Of a stretch of DNA of 64,000 nucleotides, positions 53,639 through 64,000 are shown in pieces. The notes under the pieces were generated by a model, which was not told the DNA's origin, made no database searches, and saw only the letters and a program-made list of their open reading frames with translations. Origin of the DNA: Bactericera cockerelli (lineage: Eukaryota > Arthropoda > Insecta > Hemiptera > Triozidae); assembly GCA_024516035.1 (NCBI GenBank), contig CM044964.1, positions 22,363,806 through 22,427,805 on the forward strand, written 5' to 3'. The stretch's first letter is position 1. Each line of letters starts with the position of its first letter. The position numbers were made by a program, and so were the translations under genes.

Positions 53639-53867
53639 CTAGCGGGCTGTCGCCCGCTTTGCGGGCCAAGGCATGGCCGTGAAAGCAAAAAATCCTTTTT
53701 CGCCAATGGCAGGTGTTGTAGTGGAAGTATCGAAAAATCTTATTACACATCTAGACTATAAGACAAAGCTACCTACCAAATTTCAGCTTCCTAGGACTTA
53801 CGGTTTGGGCTGTAGAGCGATGATCAGTCAGTGGTCAGTCAGTGACTTTGACATTTATATATTAAGA
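53639..53867 (-). mobile_element. Non-autonomous Helitron
   Basis: Same family with an intact GCGGGC hairpin; host A at 53638 and T at 53868. Confidence 0.86.
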
Positions 53868-53886
53868 TATTAATTTTTAATTATCT

Positions 53887-54375
53887 GTGTTGTTTATAAT
53901 ATGTGCCTTGGGATCATGTCATATTCCATCGGTTCTTGAGCCATCAGGTCTATTCAGACATGAAGGCAAAAGACCGGATGGTATGACATTGGTCCCATGG
54001 AAACGGGGGAGGCAAATGGTTTGGGACGCGACATGCGTAGATACCCTAGCCAACAGCAATATCAGTTACTCTCTGAGAGGTCGAGGTGAAACAGCCAAAC
54101 AAGGGGAACTAAAAAAGTGCCTGAAATATAAAGACCTACAAAATCTCTATGATTTCATTCCCTTCGCCGTTGAAACCTTAGGCTCTTTTGGGTCAAGTGC
54201 TTTGGAAATGTTTAACAGTATATCCAAAACCTTGGTCCTTGAGACAAAGGACAGACGCGCCGGGGAATATTTCAGGCAACGGCTTAGTTTCGCTGTTCAG
54301 AGAGGTAATGTTGCCTCAGTGCTGAGCACACTGCCTCGGGAAGATGTCCTTGGAGAAGTGTTTTATATATTGTAA
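53887..54375 (+). pseudogene. LINE polyprotein C-terminal fragment
   Basis: The open frame carries GKRPDGMTLVPWKRGRQMVW and DATCVDTLANSNI, then LYDFIPFAVETLGSFGSSAL, a STLP near the end and FYIL. I recognise this as the extreme C-terminal region that follows the reverse transcriptase in a group of invertebrate LINEs; the PDG..WDATCVDT spacing may be a decayed nuclease-like fold (inference). No reverse transcriptase precedes it (a Helitron ends 20 bp upstream), so it is a 5'-truncated insertion. The real frame probably starts upstream of the first Met, which is not a genuine start. It is followed by an AATAAAGTG..AATAAATA tail ending about 54455. Confidence 0.75.
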
Positions 54376-54504
54376 AAATATAACCTTTCCCTTAGTGTTA
54401 TTATATCACAATAATTAATAAAGTGTAAATAAATAAAATATATAAATAAATAGGCACATATATCGAGATACCTATATCACCATAGTGAGAGGATAATACA
54501 TGGA

Positions 54505-54890
54505 CGCCCAGGTCCATTGTCTAATAGACTACTTTCATGTACATTGATTCTATTTGGTTTTAACGTCCTGATTTTGAGACAGCCAGGACAGACCTTTTGT
54601 CATCTATTTGCTGGAAGTTGTACCAGCTACCCATAATAACTTCACCCATTTTGGAGAGGCCCGGAATTGACAGCCTCAGATGTTATTATTATTATATAAT
54701 TTGCTTTATTGGGTAAGACAAAGTAAACTTCCGGCCGTACCCAGACCTGGTGAGGTTAATAAGGGTAGCTATTCCGATTCCCAGCGAATGGAGGGTAAAA
54801 TCCCTGTTTTGAATTTCTCAAACCAGAACGTTATAAAACCAAATTGAATCAACGGGTCCCAATAGGTCTAATGGTGGTCGTTGTGATGAT
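54505..54890. mobile_element. Two family J repeats in inverted orientation
   Basis: Forward copy at about 54545-54680 (TTTTAACGTCCTGATTTTGA) and reverse copy at about 54690-54890 (AACCAGAACGTTATAAAACC). Confidence 0.7.
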
Positions 54891-54957
54891 GAGGGGGTTT
54901 CTCTTGTAAGATTCCGACCAGATAATTATGCGTATAATAATAAACTATGAGTTATAA

Positions 54958-55220
54958 ATGATCTATGTCTTAGATATAGAAGGATATAAGCCTGATAAGA
55001 TTTATGTATGTTGTCTAAGCTGCAACTTGCAGAAAAGCGGACGACCTTGGTGGCCTTTGCCAAAGAAAATGGCGTCTCTCTTAGTCCATATTGTTCCAGA
55101 GGACGGGTTCTACCGGCTACCGGCTTTGCTGGAAAATAGTCTCCAGGACAGTGTTATTTTACAGATTCCAGCATGTTGTAAATACAGGGTGTGCCTGAAT
55201 CCCAAATTGTGTTAGTAAAA
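54958..55220 (+). other. Unrecognised open segment ending at a CAGGGTG terminus
   Basis: After a possible acceptor (CTGCAACTTGCAG) at about 55030, one frame reads KRTTLVAFAKENGVSLSP then a stop about 20 codons later. The window's longer frame has no recognisable domain. CAGGGTGTGCCTGAATCCC follows at 55187. It could be a captured exon fragment or repeat sequence; no function is assigned. Confidence 0.3.
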
Positions 55221-55234
55221 TTTATTTTAGCATC

Positions 55235-55515
55235 ATCATAGGGTGGCGTCATCATTCACGATGGTGGTCAGACAGTGGAGGAATGACTGAGTACTTCTAC
55301 CACTGTCTTCACAAGGAGGCTAATAATTGACAAGGGCCCCCAGAACCAAACCAATACTGGTTTATAGTCTCCCTGTTTATAGTCCCCCAGATAGACTGCT
55401 GGTCCACTCCCTGTTTATTGTCCCCCACATAGACTGCTGGTCTTCTCCCTGTTTATAGTCCCCCATGCAGACTGCTGGTCTATTCCCTGTTTATAGTCCC
55501 CCAGCCAGACTATTT
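55235..55515 (-). mobile_element. VNTR retroelement family C (about 4-5 units)
   Basis: Reverse body, then four or five decayed units (TGTTTATAGTCCCCCAGCC). Confidence 0.87.
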
Positions 55516-55875
55516 TTTTATAAACTTTTTAGAATATTTATTTTATAAACCGATAAAACACCTCGTCCTATGAAGTTATAAAAATAATTATTCTTGTATT
55601 TTAATTCCTAGAAATTCCAGTTTGACGTCTGGAAATTCTAGAGAAGTTTGCACACCTGAGATGAAAACCCAGAGGTTCAAGAAAATTATATAATCACAAT
55701 TCCACCTATCATTTTCTTGTGATAAGCAAACCTACCGCCAAACCTGTTCCAATACAATGTTCTACCAGTTCTACACACCTTAATTAGTCATCCATTCACA
55801 CACATGTCAACATTTTTTATTGATTAATATATATTATTATTATTTGAGTCATCAATGTTATCAGTTATCATATTT
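55516..55875. other. Intergenic, nothing recognised
   Basis: No supported feature. Confidence 0.5.
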
Positions 55876-55879
55876 GATT

Positions 55880-56145
55880 TAGTACTAAGCGTAGATTTAG
55901 TAGATTCGCTCTACTAAAGGCGAAATTAATAGACGTTTTTGTAAGACCTCTGTGGCGCTAAGTCACGGATTGCGTACTGTGTAAGATAGGGAATACCGAC
56001 ACTTACCAACGACTTAAGTTATTGATGTTGTCTATTAATTTCGCCCTAAATCTACGCTGAAACCGGGACTTTATTTAACCACCGACCTTCAGTTTACAAG
56101 TTACAAGTCCGCCGCCTTATCGATCAAGCTATTGAGTTCGGTTGT
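55880..56145 (-). mobile_element. SINE family D interrupted by a MITE
   Basis: SINE sequence lies on both sides of 55917-56046. Confidence 0.82.
55917..56046. mobile_element. MITE with AGGCGAAATTAATAGAC termini
   Basis: The right end GTCTATTAATTTCGCCCT complements the left. The interior matches the copy at 5406-5600. Confidence 0.83.
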
Positions 56146-56177
56146 TTATTGATTAATACACCTACAATTATACAATA

Positions 56178-56335
56178 ATAATAATAATAATATCGCCTTA
56201 TTTAAAATGCCCGATTAGCCCAGGACGAATTATTATGTGGTGAATATCCGGAATGGAAGGATAACTTGTCATGTCCCGGCTGGGTTTCGAACCTGCGACC
56301 TCTGGATCATCAGAACGACGCCGACGCCTTGACCA
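56178..56335 (-). mobile_element. SINE family G
   Basis: AATATCGCCTTATTTAAAAT tail to a decayed head. Confidence 0.8.
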
Positions 56336-56604
56336 ATAAGTAAAAGAAGGTATTTGAATTGGTATAAGTAATAGGATTGTCCGCTGGTGTACACATCACA
56401 CGACTTTCCTTATTATGAATGGAAACGGGACCAATAGTCACTGGTAACTCAAAGGTAACAGTTAGCTAAAAACCGTCATCAGCACCTCAAAATCATTCAA
56501 TTTGATATTTCACAACCCCCATATACGATAAATAATAAACAAAAAAAAGTTAGTCAAAGCGGATCCTCCCGAAATACCGGTAAATTGAGGCCGAGGTCCA
56601 AAAA

Positions 56605-56800
56605 GTGCACGAATTTTTCCTCATTGATTTAAGTTTGTGACCACACAATAATAAGACTCTGAGGGTTAGGTGGTAAAAAATGCTTTGAGCATTAACCTCG
56701 TCTGGTGGTTACCTTGCACTAAAGAGTATTATTATTATAATATAGCCTTATTTGTACTGCCCGATTTAGACTAGTACCTAAGTCCCATGTTTTTGCATTG
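56605..56800 (+). mobile_element. SINE family A, with a reverse family G fragment behind it
   Basis: A at 56605-56737; G fragment (reverse) at about 56738-56785. Confidence 0.8.
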
Positions 56801-57690
56801 TCTTCTTGTTTACATCTTCTGTTCTTCAATACACAAGGAAAAAAACTTAAAAAGAGAAAAAAAAAAAAAAAAAAAAAGACCGAAAACAAAACTTTATTTA
56901 CCTTACATGTAATAATAAAGTAAAGTATGCACTTCGTATGAGAAGAAGAACTTTATTAGGAACTAAAAATAACTAACCAGTAGTGTTAAAGCGTCTAGAA
57001 GGAAAAATAAAAATAAATTTGAACAGAAACAAAGGCAATCAAAAATAGAAAAAAATTCCTGTCTTTACTGGCTTGAACAGAGAAGAGAAGACAGTATTTT
57101 ATTTATTTATTAGATATTATTATTTACCTACTCAGTATAAAGAGAGAAGAGAGAATCACTATAAAGAGAGAAGAGAGAATCAGTATAAAGAGAAGAGAAA
57201 CTTGACTGAACTTGATCTCGATGCCAAAAAAACAAAACAAACAGCTCTTTGTTGTCTGTGCCTTCACAAGTTGAGGAAAAATAGGTAGATATGACAGTTA
57301 CATGTGGGGGTAGCCAGAGGGGAGCAACTCCCCCCCCCCCCCCCCCTAGAAAATTCCAGAGAGTATGCAACACTGTTATCATTGATATTTCACTAGTTAT
57401 CATTAATTTTCCTCATCAGCTGCCCCCCCCTAGCCAAAATCCTGGCTACGCCCATGGAGAGAGACCAAAAGAGCTTTTATTATTAGTAGTATTATTTTTA
57501 TTTAATTATTTATTAATAGGACAGAAATATGTGTACTACAAACAAGTAATTTAAAAAAAAAAATACAAAATTTAGAACAATCTAAACAAGAAAAAAGAAA
57601 GATGAACAACATGGATAAAATATATACAGATGTCCGAACGAAAGGGCGGGGTTATTACCTAAAGCTATTGAACGTAGAATGTACAACATT
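56801..57690. other. Intergenic, simple repeats
   Basis: Poly(A) at 56857-56877, an AAGAGAGAAGAGAGAATCA direct repeat at about 57140-57190, poly(C) at 57330-57346, and a family H core reversed at 57640-57665. Confidence 0.55.
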
Positions 57691-57691
57691 A

Positions 57692-57838
57692 GTATTTAGT
57701 TTCTGATCTGGTTACGGGGTTTTCAGTGAAATCCTAACAATTAACACTGCGACCTAATTACATCTATTGTGACCAGTTGATTCTATTTGGTTTGAACGTC
57801 CTGATTGAGATATAGTCAGGACTGGGGTTTTACCTGTG
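57692..57838 (+). repeat. Repeat family J fragment
   Basis: ACGGGGTTTTCAGTGAAATC to GATATAGTCAGGAC. Confidence 0.75.
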
Positions 57839-58479
57839 TCACCTAAAGTATTAATAATAATCCGCAGAATAGACGTATAATTACGGGTCAAGCCCTTTAT
57901 ACATGGTATCGATGAATATACAAGTGAAATCCAGTAAAATAAAAGCTTACAAGTAATTGAAAAATTAAAAAGTCAAAATTATCACAGTAAAATTTTCAAG
58001 AAAGGGACTAGAATTAAACAAGAAATAATAATAAAGAATAATGAGTTGAAAATTAGAACAGGTTTAAGAAACATGATAAAAGTACATGAAGTAAACCAAT
58101 CAGTACATTTATATTATTGAAACTATGAACTCATTGAAACTATGAACTTTCAAGTTAACAGAGGATCCAATATTGGTACCTATCCAGCAGTAAAGTTTAC
58201 CTAGTTGGGAGAAAAATTTAAACATTCTGGAGTTAAATCATACCTAGATGTGTTTTGGTTATTTATGTATAACATTAAACTTACCTATCATTGAAATGTG
58301 TACCTATCACAACTCACATGTCACAAAAACAAGAGACCCATACCCCCCCCCCATACTATACTGGGTCTCTTAGTCTGAGAAGACTGTGTAGTGTGTAAGA
58401 CGTACAGTATCACTTTAATATTTATTTTCCTAGTTGCTATAGGTATTTTAAATGTAACTATTTATTTTATTTATTTCTT
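57839..58479. other. Intergenic, nothing recognised
   Basis: A short direct repeat (CATTGAAACTATGAAC) near 58120-58150 only. Confidence 0.5.
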
Positions 58480-58648
58480 TACACTTTATTGATAGGACAT
58501 AATTATATACAATACAAATAATTACAAATTATAATACAATATAATAGAAGAAAAAAAATAAAGAAAAAAAATATATATACATAATATATGTCCTAACTAA
58601 AGGGCGGGGTTATTGCCTTATTCAATCTCTTCCACCCAACCCTTATAA
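58480..58648 (-). mobile_element. LINE-tail family H
   Basis: AAAGGGCGGGGTTATTGCC and CTCTTCCACCCAACCCTT. Confidence 0.82.
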
Positions 58649-58914
58649 TGTAAAAGGGTTTATCTTTTTTATATACATTTCTTTTATATCATGTACCTAG
58701 TTATAATGTAACTAGGTATACATACTCGTATAATGTAAAAGAAATGTACAATAAAACACTTTTTTTTTTTCTAGGGACTATTTTTTCTGCCACTCGCATT
58801 TGAAAAAAATGGGGCCCTGGTGCCAAGAAGCTAAAGAATTTGTTAAAGAAGTAGAGGCATAAGGCTTTGTGAATCATTAGGAGAAAAAAGATAAAAGATA
58901 AAAAAAAAACCAAA

Positions 58915-59170
58915 AAATTTATGAGAGATGACCCCAAATAAAATTGCTGTACAATACCAGGAAAACTTGTAAAGTCCAAAATTCCAAACTGTCCTTGAAT
59001 TATGACTTTAACAACTTGAGTGCCATCCTTTTTCAAGTAGAGGATTTCTCTGTGTATCCAGAGAGGAAATGCGGCAGCTGTGATGGGCACAGTGAGGGCT
59101 ACGTGAAGTTGGCTGACCACCAAAAGCGATTTGGTCGCTACTTGGATCAGTTCGCAGAAAGATAAGATAG
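58915..59170 (+). other. Duplicated segment and an unassigned cysteine-containing frame
   Basis: 58921-59020 recurs at 61033-61130 (GACCCCAAATAAAATTG, ACAATACCAGGAAAACTT). Beyond it, 59063-59163 reads KCGSCDGHSEGYVKLADHQK and RFGRYLDQFAER before a stop. It looks protein-like but no donor or family is evident, and the opposite strand is also open. Confidence 0.3.
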
Positions 59171-59244
59171 TTATATTTCTTTATTATACCTACCTACTAG
59201 AAGAATGGAACATATTAGAATTTTATTGCTTTTTACATATTAGA

Positions 59245-59385
59245 ATGAGGTTCGGTGGAAGAGAAAGCCACAGGCTTTAACCTCGCCCCTAGGTTCACTA
59301 CTTATTCTATTGTGTTCTTTTTTTTCATGTCTTATTTTGTTGAATGTATCATGTAGTTGACCAATAAAGTGTTAAATAATAATAA
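59245..59385 (+). mobile_element. LINE-tail variant related to family H
   Basis: GGTTCGGTGGAAGAGAAAGC, CAGGCTTTAACCTCGCCCC, and an AATAAAGTG..AATAATAATA end. Confidence 0.72.
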
Positions 59386-59419
59386 TAGAAACACAGAAAT
59401 CCGAAATAGAACGAAATTA

Positions 59420-60065
59420 GACGCTAGTCGTTGCTGAACTTCGGTGATCCTACGAGAACCGGTGCATTCAATGTGCCATCGACGCTAGCTAGACAAAATA
59501 TAATTATTGTAACAAGAAAAGATGGGCTGGGCCTAGTTCCTGAAAGAAAAATTTGCACTCCACAATCCGCACTACGCACTCTGCAAAATTCGCGGAGTGC
59601 GTAGTTTTTTGGTTCTTGAAAGAATTTTTCTTTACTCCTCAAATAAACTTTGCATTACAATAGACTCCGCAGAAGTTGTTTACATTTCTCATTTGTTTTG
59701 ATTTTTTCTGTTGTTGTGATTTGTAGAAAATCTGAAATTATGAGAAGCTAGCGCAGCGTCAATGGCGCATTGAATGCACCGATTCTCGTAGGGTCACAAA
59801 AGTTAAGCTACGTCTAGCGAGATATAATGATTCGTGATGATGTTGTAATTTGATTTTTTTTTTCTTGAAAATCTCTAAAATATTTGGAAGTGAATGCACC
59901 AATTCTCTTAGGATCACTGAAGTAAACCATGTCCCGATGTATATACTTTGTGGTGCTGGCTCTCGTCCCAACTCAGGTTGGGTGAGGTTCCCAGGCAACC
60001 ATTTTCAGTTGATGAATAGGGCCCTGGTTCTTTACCTCGCAGTCAAACAGGTCTTACGACTTCTT
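59420..60065. repeat. Family K fragments and a small foldback
   Basis: Family K ends at 59425-59490 (+), 59755-59820 (-) and about 59885-60000. A foldback at about 59535-59642 has an inner stem ACTACGCACTC/GAGTGCGTAGT. Confidence 0.65.
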
Positions 60066-60655
60066 TCATAGGTATTTTTTTTAACTCTTATCTTGGCAAC
60101 ATTTTATCTACAGGTATTTATATTCAATTTTTTTTTTAAAACCAAGTCACAAATGTTGTTTGAAGGGTTTTTAGTTTTAAAAAAATGCAATTGACGTTAT
60201 CATCATTTGCCCAAGTACATAATTCCTTGCTTGCTTGTCATGCCGCCATTGCTCACGATCCATACACATTGCCACACAGTTTTCCTCATGAGGAAAACTG
60301 TGTAGTTTGGATGTTATGTTGAGATGCTCATGAGATCCAAGGACAGAGTCGAGCAAATCCCATCCAAGGGGGCATCAAACTCTTTTAGAAAAAAGACACT
60401 GAGCTTGAAATAAAACGAAGGAAATCAAAAACAGGATTTTTTTTCATTAAACATAATTATCGATACCTTTTTGCCAAAATGTGATTTTTCAGGAGACAGG
60501 TTTGAAAAAATAAAAAGTCGTTTAAAAAAAGAAAACTGGCTATATCCAGTTCTCTTATAGGTACCCATTTCTGTTATAATATATATCCAGGTCCGACTGT
60601 ACTTTTGAAGTAACAAGAGAAGATTGTATTTTAAATATAAAATAAAAACTATTAT
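60066..60655. other. Intergenic, nothing recognised
   Basis: A short stem around TTTTCCTCATGAGGAAAA near 60281-60298 only. Confidence 0.5.
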
Positions 60656-60925
60656 CAGTATAATCAGTATAACTGTAAAGTGAGAAGTTGTACAAGATGT
60701 ACATGAATATCAGAACATAATACCTGGACAGCTGTTTCGAGCTTATTTGCTCTCATATGCAGGTAATAGTTGTGAATATCCATGCCCTCAACTATCTTCT
60801 CTATTTTAATCAGTATAAACAGAAGAGTGAGAACTTATAGTACTTATACTATATAGATGTACATGAATATCAGAACATACCTGGACACTCTGGACAGCTG
60901 TTTCGAGCTTATTTGCTTTCATTAT
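60656..60925 (+). repeat. Direct repeat of about 100 bp
   Basis: AGATGTACATGAATATCAGA through CAGCTGTTTCGAGCTTATTT occurs at about 60695-60752 and 60857-60918. Confidence 0.82.
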
Positions 60926-61209
60926 TATTATTATTGTTCAACATTTTATCTATTTATATAAATAAGAAATATGGACGGGCTTTGTGTGTCCGAATTGTTT
61001 AGGCGAAACGGTAAGAGATAGAAAAAATTGATGACAGATGACCCCAAATAAAATTGATGTACAATACCAGGAAAACTTTCAAAGTCGAAAATTCCAAACT
61101 GTCGTTGAATTATGACTTTAAAACATTCTTTGCCCTGGAACTTGAAATCTATCGCGATGACTTGTAATTTTTATTATTTAAAAACACATTAGATATTGAT
61201 TATTTAAAA

Positions 61210-61410
61210 CCAGTCGGCTGTAGATAGATCTGGTATACCTCACACCTGCCTGGTCCACCCTGTATAGTGTAGATAGATCTGGTATACCTCACACCTGCCT
61301 GGTCCACCCTGTATAGTGTAGATAGATCTGGTATACCTCACACCTGCCTGGTCCACCCTGTATAGTGTAGATAGATCTGGCATACCTCACACCTGCGGTC
61401 AGCTCTTGCT
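61210..61410 (+). repeat. 49-bp tandem repeat, 3 full copies plus a partial
   Basis: Unit: TGTAGATAGATCTGGTATAC, CTCACACCTGCCTGG, then TCCACCCTGTATAG. Each unit contains a reverse CAGGGTG-type terminus. Confidence 0.92.
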
Positions 61411-61944
61411 CAACCTAAAGTTTTCTACTGCGTCGTTCAGAACCAAACCCAGGACCGTCTGACGAACAGTAACTTTACCTAGGAGCACGGGAAAACAGGC
61501 AACGTCAGTCGGTCGTAAGCTCTCCACCCAACATCACAAGAAACCAGGGGACTCAGTATTTGAAGAATAAAAATCTGAGATATTTATCTCAGTCTAGAAT
61601 TTATTAAACTTGAACTTGCTATAGTATTTTTTTTTTTATTTTTTAATTTCAATCATTGACCTGTTTCAACACTTAGGAGAAAACAATAAATTGAGTCCTA
61701 TTACTCTTTTAATTTTTTTTTTGTCAGCACGATTTTTAAACCTTTTTTCGAGTGTCTATGATTTAGCTTTTCATTGAAGCACCTATAATTATAATTAGAA
61801 AGTATTTGAATTGGTCCCGTTTTCTCTGCAGTGATCTTTGATTTTTTAATATTATTTTATCGTGCAGTGCCTTTTTAACTTTATTTATTTCAGTGTTTTA
61901 TTTATTATTTTTATCTTTTAAAGGGTGAGAGCAAGACTGAAAAA
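61411..61944. other. Upstream region of the second gene
   Basis: GC-richer to about 61560, including one frame reading PKVFYCVVQNQTQDRLTNSN before a stop, possibly a 5' UTR or terminal exon of something. The rest is AT-rich. No clear TATA/initiator pair. Confidence 0.35.
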
Positions 61945-61999
61945 ATGAAGGTTTTTATCTGCACAATAACTTTGTACTGTTTAGTCCAAGTGATTTCCG
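61945..61999 (+). CDS. Signal-peptide exon of a secreted or membrane protein (gene continues beyond window)
   Basis: ATG 61945 follows an A-rich context (CTGAAAAAATG). The 18 codons read MKVFICTITLYCLVQVIS, a basic start and hydrophobic core typical of a signal peptide, then G|GTAAGT at 61999-62000 splits a Gly codon. A first exon ending right after a signal peptide is common in insect secreted-protein genes. No downstream exon could be found in the remaining 2 kb, which is full of repeats. Family unknown. Confidence 0.65.
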
Positions 62000-62395
62000 G
62001 TAAGTTTTTTATCATTTCTTCATAGACCCTGAGGGAGACCTTAAAAAACTTACTCTTCCCTAAAAATTGAATTCTTATCGGTTTGACTTACGTCTTTGCT
62101 TGACATCTCCCATCATTATAATTTATTACTTTCCTTATCCTATAAAAAGGTAAAAGAATTTTTATTTTTATAACTTATTATTTTTTTATATCATTTACTG
62201 TTGTTGTTTATTTTTGTATTTTGTATGTGAGGTTTATTTTTTTATGTCACAACTGTAATTTATTTTTGTAAGAATGTGCACTTTACCGTTAAATAATAAA
62301 AAAGACAGAAAATTCAGTTCATTTTAAGTTCATTTGTGGAGAAACAACATTATTCCATCTTTATCTATCTTGGGAATCAAACCGGTGAAACAAGG
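62000..62395. other. Intron of the second gene, AT-rich
   Basis: Repeat L piece near 62125-62150; otherwise nothing. Confidence 0.5.
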
Positions 62396-62450
62396 GTTCG
62401 GTAAAAGAGATTTCCATAGGCAATAACCCCGCCCTTTTGTTAGGACATGC
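62396..62450 (+). repeat. Family H fragment
   Basis: GGGTTCGGTAAAAGAGATTT and CAATAACCCCGCCCTTTTG. Confidence 0.75.
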
Positions 62451-62487
62451 ATATAATAATATGTATTTATTTATTTCTTTACATGTT

Positions 62488-62778
62488 AGCGCACGATTAG
62501 CTCAGTGGTTAAGCACTCGCTTGACAAGCGGAAGCTCCCGGGTTCGATCCCCCGTGCCGACAAAAATTGTATTCGTTACAATTGTTTGTAAGGGATACCT
62601 TCCGGTGCGCTCGTGTTGACCCAGCACCTCAATGGGAAGTATTGTGTCACTTCTCACCCATCAGAGGGGAGGCATACTACGGGATGGCCAGGCTACAATA
62701 CAGACCACAAGCGTCTACAGTAGCTCCATTTTCATGGCTACGAAATAAAAAAGGCTGTGAAACACTCATCTTAAAGAA
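62488..62778 (+). mobile_element. SINE family F, full length
   Basis: GCGCACGATTAGCTCAGTGG head, GGTTCGATCCCCCGTGCCGA box B, complete body and CACTCATCTTAAAGAAAG tail. Confidence 0.9.
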
Positions 62779-62867
62779 AGATAAAAAAAATACTTTATAA
62801 ATTGACTGGGAGGAGTCCCCATTAATAGAAAGACGCTTAAATCTATACATAAAGATAAACTTACAGC

Positions 62868-63297
62868 TAACCCTCCATTCGCAGGAAACTCACAAACCAG
62901 CTACTCAATTTAACCTCACCCAGGCTGAGTGGGGTCGGGAATAACTAGCATCACGAAGGTTCGAATTTGAATGGTCACACTTCCAAGTCCTAGCCTCGTT
63001 GGACGTTGCTTCACTTCAGTGACTGAATGAGAAGTGGTGTATTCAACGCGCCATCGACGCAACGCCGGCGCACCAGCTAATGATTTTTTTTTTCGTCGCC
63101 TTGAACTGCATGGTTATACCATGACGGGGGTGTTACCCTCCATTCGCAGGAAACTCACAAACCTGCTACCCACCTCACCCAGCTTGGGTTGGGCCGGAAT
63201 GCCAGCATCACGAAGTCTTCACCTCGCTGGACGTTGCTTAACATCGGTGAACCTACGAAAACCGGTGCATTCAACGCGCCATCGACGATAGCATGAT
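62868..63297 (+). mobile_element. Two family K repeats in tandem
   Basis: Copies at about 62868-63065 and 63085-63297, each ending CGCGCCATCGACG. Confidence 0.8.
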
Positions 63298-63620
63298 TAA
63301 GTTTTGAAATCGATATTTCTTTAGTTTATTATCAACGAGTTTTCCTCTCTGCTATAAAATCCAATCTACCCCCCTACAGGCATGCTTGATGGTTCTGTAG
63401 GATATATAATTATATGCAAGTGACTTGTATAGCCTCTGACTTGCATAATTTTATGTATGTCATTACAAACTCGTCCTGACATGCAATAAAATATTTTATT
63501 GGTACAAGGATAATTTTTTTTTTAAAATAAATAAAAATAAATTATTTCTGTGAAATATTACATCGTGCTAAACTTGATCCTAAAGTTACTTGCTACACGC
63601 AATTACTATAATGTATAATT
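63298..63620. other. Unrecognised AT-rich stretch
   Basis: No supported feature. Confidence 0.5.
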
Positions 63621-63621
63621 A

Positions 63622-63895
63622 GTCTGGCTGGGGGGACGTTAAACAGGGAGAAGATCAGTGTCTCGCTAGAGGACTATAAACACACTAGCCGACCCTTACA
63701 CTTACAAGTCAGGCTAGCTTGCAGTTTCTTAATTGCTGATTGGCTTATTAAAGAAAAGTCCAAGTCCTCATGATGGTTGATCACACATAGATATATGTGA
63801 GGACGAGCCAACTTTAAAATAAAGTTGGCTGGAGACCATCACGACCATCACTCACCCCTCTAGCTGTAGCCAAGCTGGTTACTACAACGACAACT
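63622..63895 (+). mobile_element. Repeat family P, long form
   Basis: Matches 49752-50035 along its length; the first bases resemble one family C VNTR unit. Confidence 0.78.
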
Positions 63896-63914
63896 ATATT
63901 GTATGTATGTACGA

Positions 63915-64000
63915 ATTTCTTTGTGGTGAAGCACAAGGCCTCTTCACAATTTTTGTGCGTAGCGCAGCATTACTAAGAGCCTCCTTTACATTTCGAATTA
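63915..64000 (-). mobile_element. SINE family E 3' end, cut by the window
   Basis: Reverse of 46405-46495 (AGGAGGCTCTTAGTAATGCT). Confidence 0.78.

Noticed and set aside
58701..59123. 140-codon reverse frame
   Set aside because: It overlaps a duplicated repeat segment and AT-rich sequence; an alternative + strand reading is equally plausible and neither is supported.

Overview
ORGANISM AND OVERALL CHARACTER. The window is animal nuclear DNA, most likely from an insect with a large, AT-rich, repeat-laden genome. A hemipteran such as a planthopper is my guess from the repeat style; this is inference. Coding exons are short, GC-rich and bounded by GT..AG, and they lie in an AT-rich background packed with tRNA-derived SINEs, LINE tails, Helitron ends and CAGGGTG-type foldback transposons. 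No rRNA, CRISPR array or prokaryotic operon is visible. Most long open frames are accidental.

MAIN GENE. One gene on the + strand fills 14131-40488: an SLC5-family sodium/solute symporter of the SMCT/SMVT-like type. Eleven coding exons join in phase to about 623 codons and about 13 membrane helices. Exon 1 carries one apparent extra A (run at 14234-14238) that breaks the frame; the other exons are clean. A second gene begins at 61945 with a signal-peptide exon and runs out of the window.

THE UNUSUAL PATTERN. At least six exon boundaries of the symporter gene are themselves tandemly duplicated. They are: the region just before exon 1 (58-60 bp, 2 copies); the exon 3 acceptor (45 bp, 2 copies, in frame); the exon 3 donor (65-85 bp, 6 copies); the exon 4 acceptor (about 38 copies of a roughly 72-80 bp unit, 21340-28490); the exon 11 acceptor (34 bp, about 14 extra copies); and the end of the coding sequence with its stop codon (about 4 decayed extra copies in the 3' UTR). 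Each unit carries a copy of the splice signal or coding end. The exon 4 unit looks like a fusion of a SINE tail to the intron 3 acceptor at a GGTGGT microhomology.

MOBILE ELEMENTS BY REGION. 1-14000: SINEs of several tRNA-like families (called A, D, E, F, G here), LINE-tail family H, a Helitron, small MITEs and a 110-bp tandem repeat. Introns 1-2: a VNTR-bearing retroelement (family C), SINEs and a LINE reverse-transcriptase C-terminus. Intron 3: the exon 4 acceptor satellite, interrupted by a 4.2-kb LTR retrotransposon with a 5-bp target duplication. That element encodes only Gag fused to the tail of integrase, and its left LTR is split by a 2.2-kb foldback DNA transposon. Introns 4-10: SINEs, a Helitron 16 bp from a donor, and three complete CAGGGTG foldbacks. 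41220-42872: a nested palindrome with at least five concentric pairs of the same termini. 43000-64000: a repeat mosaic with a LINE C-terminal ORF (53887-54375) and two Helitrons, one of which sits exactly between A and T in a SINE.
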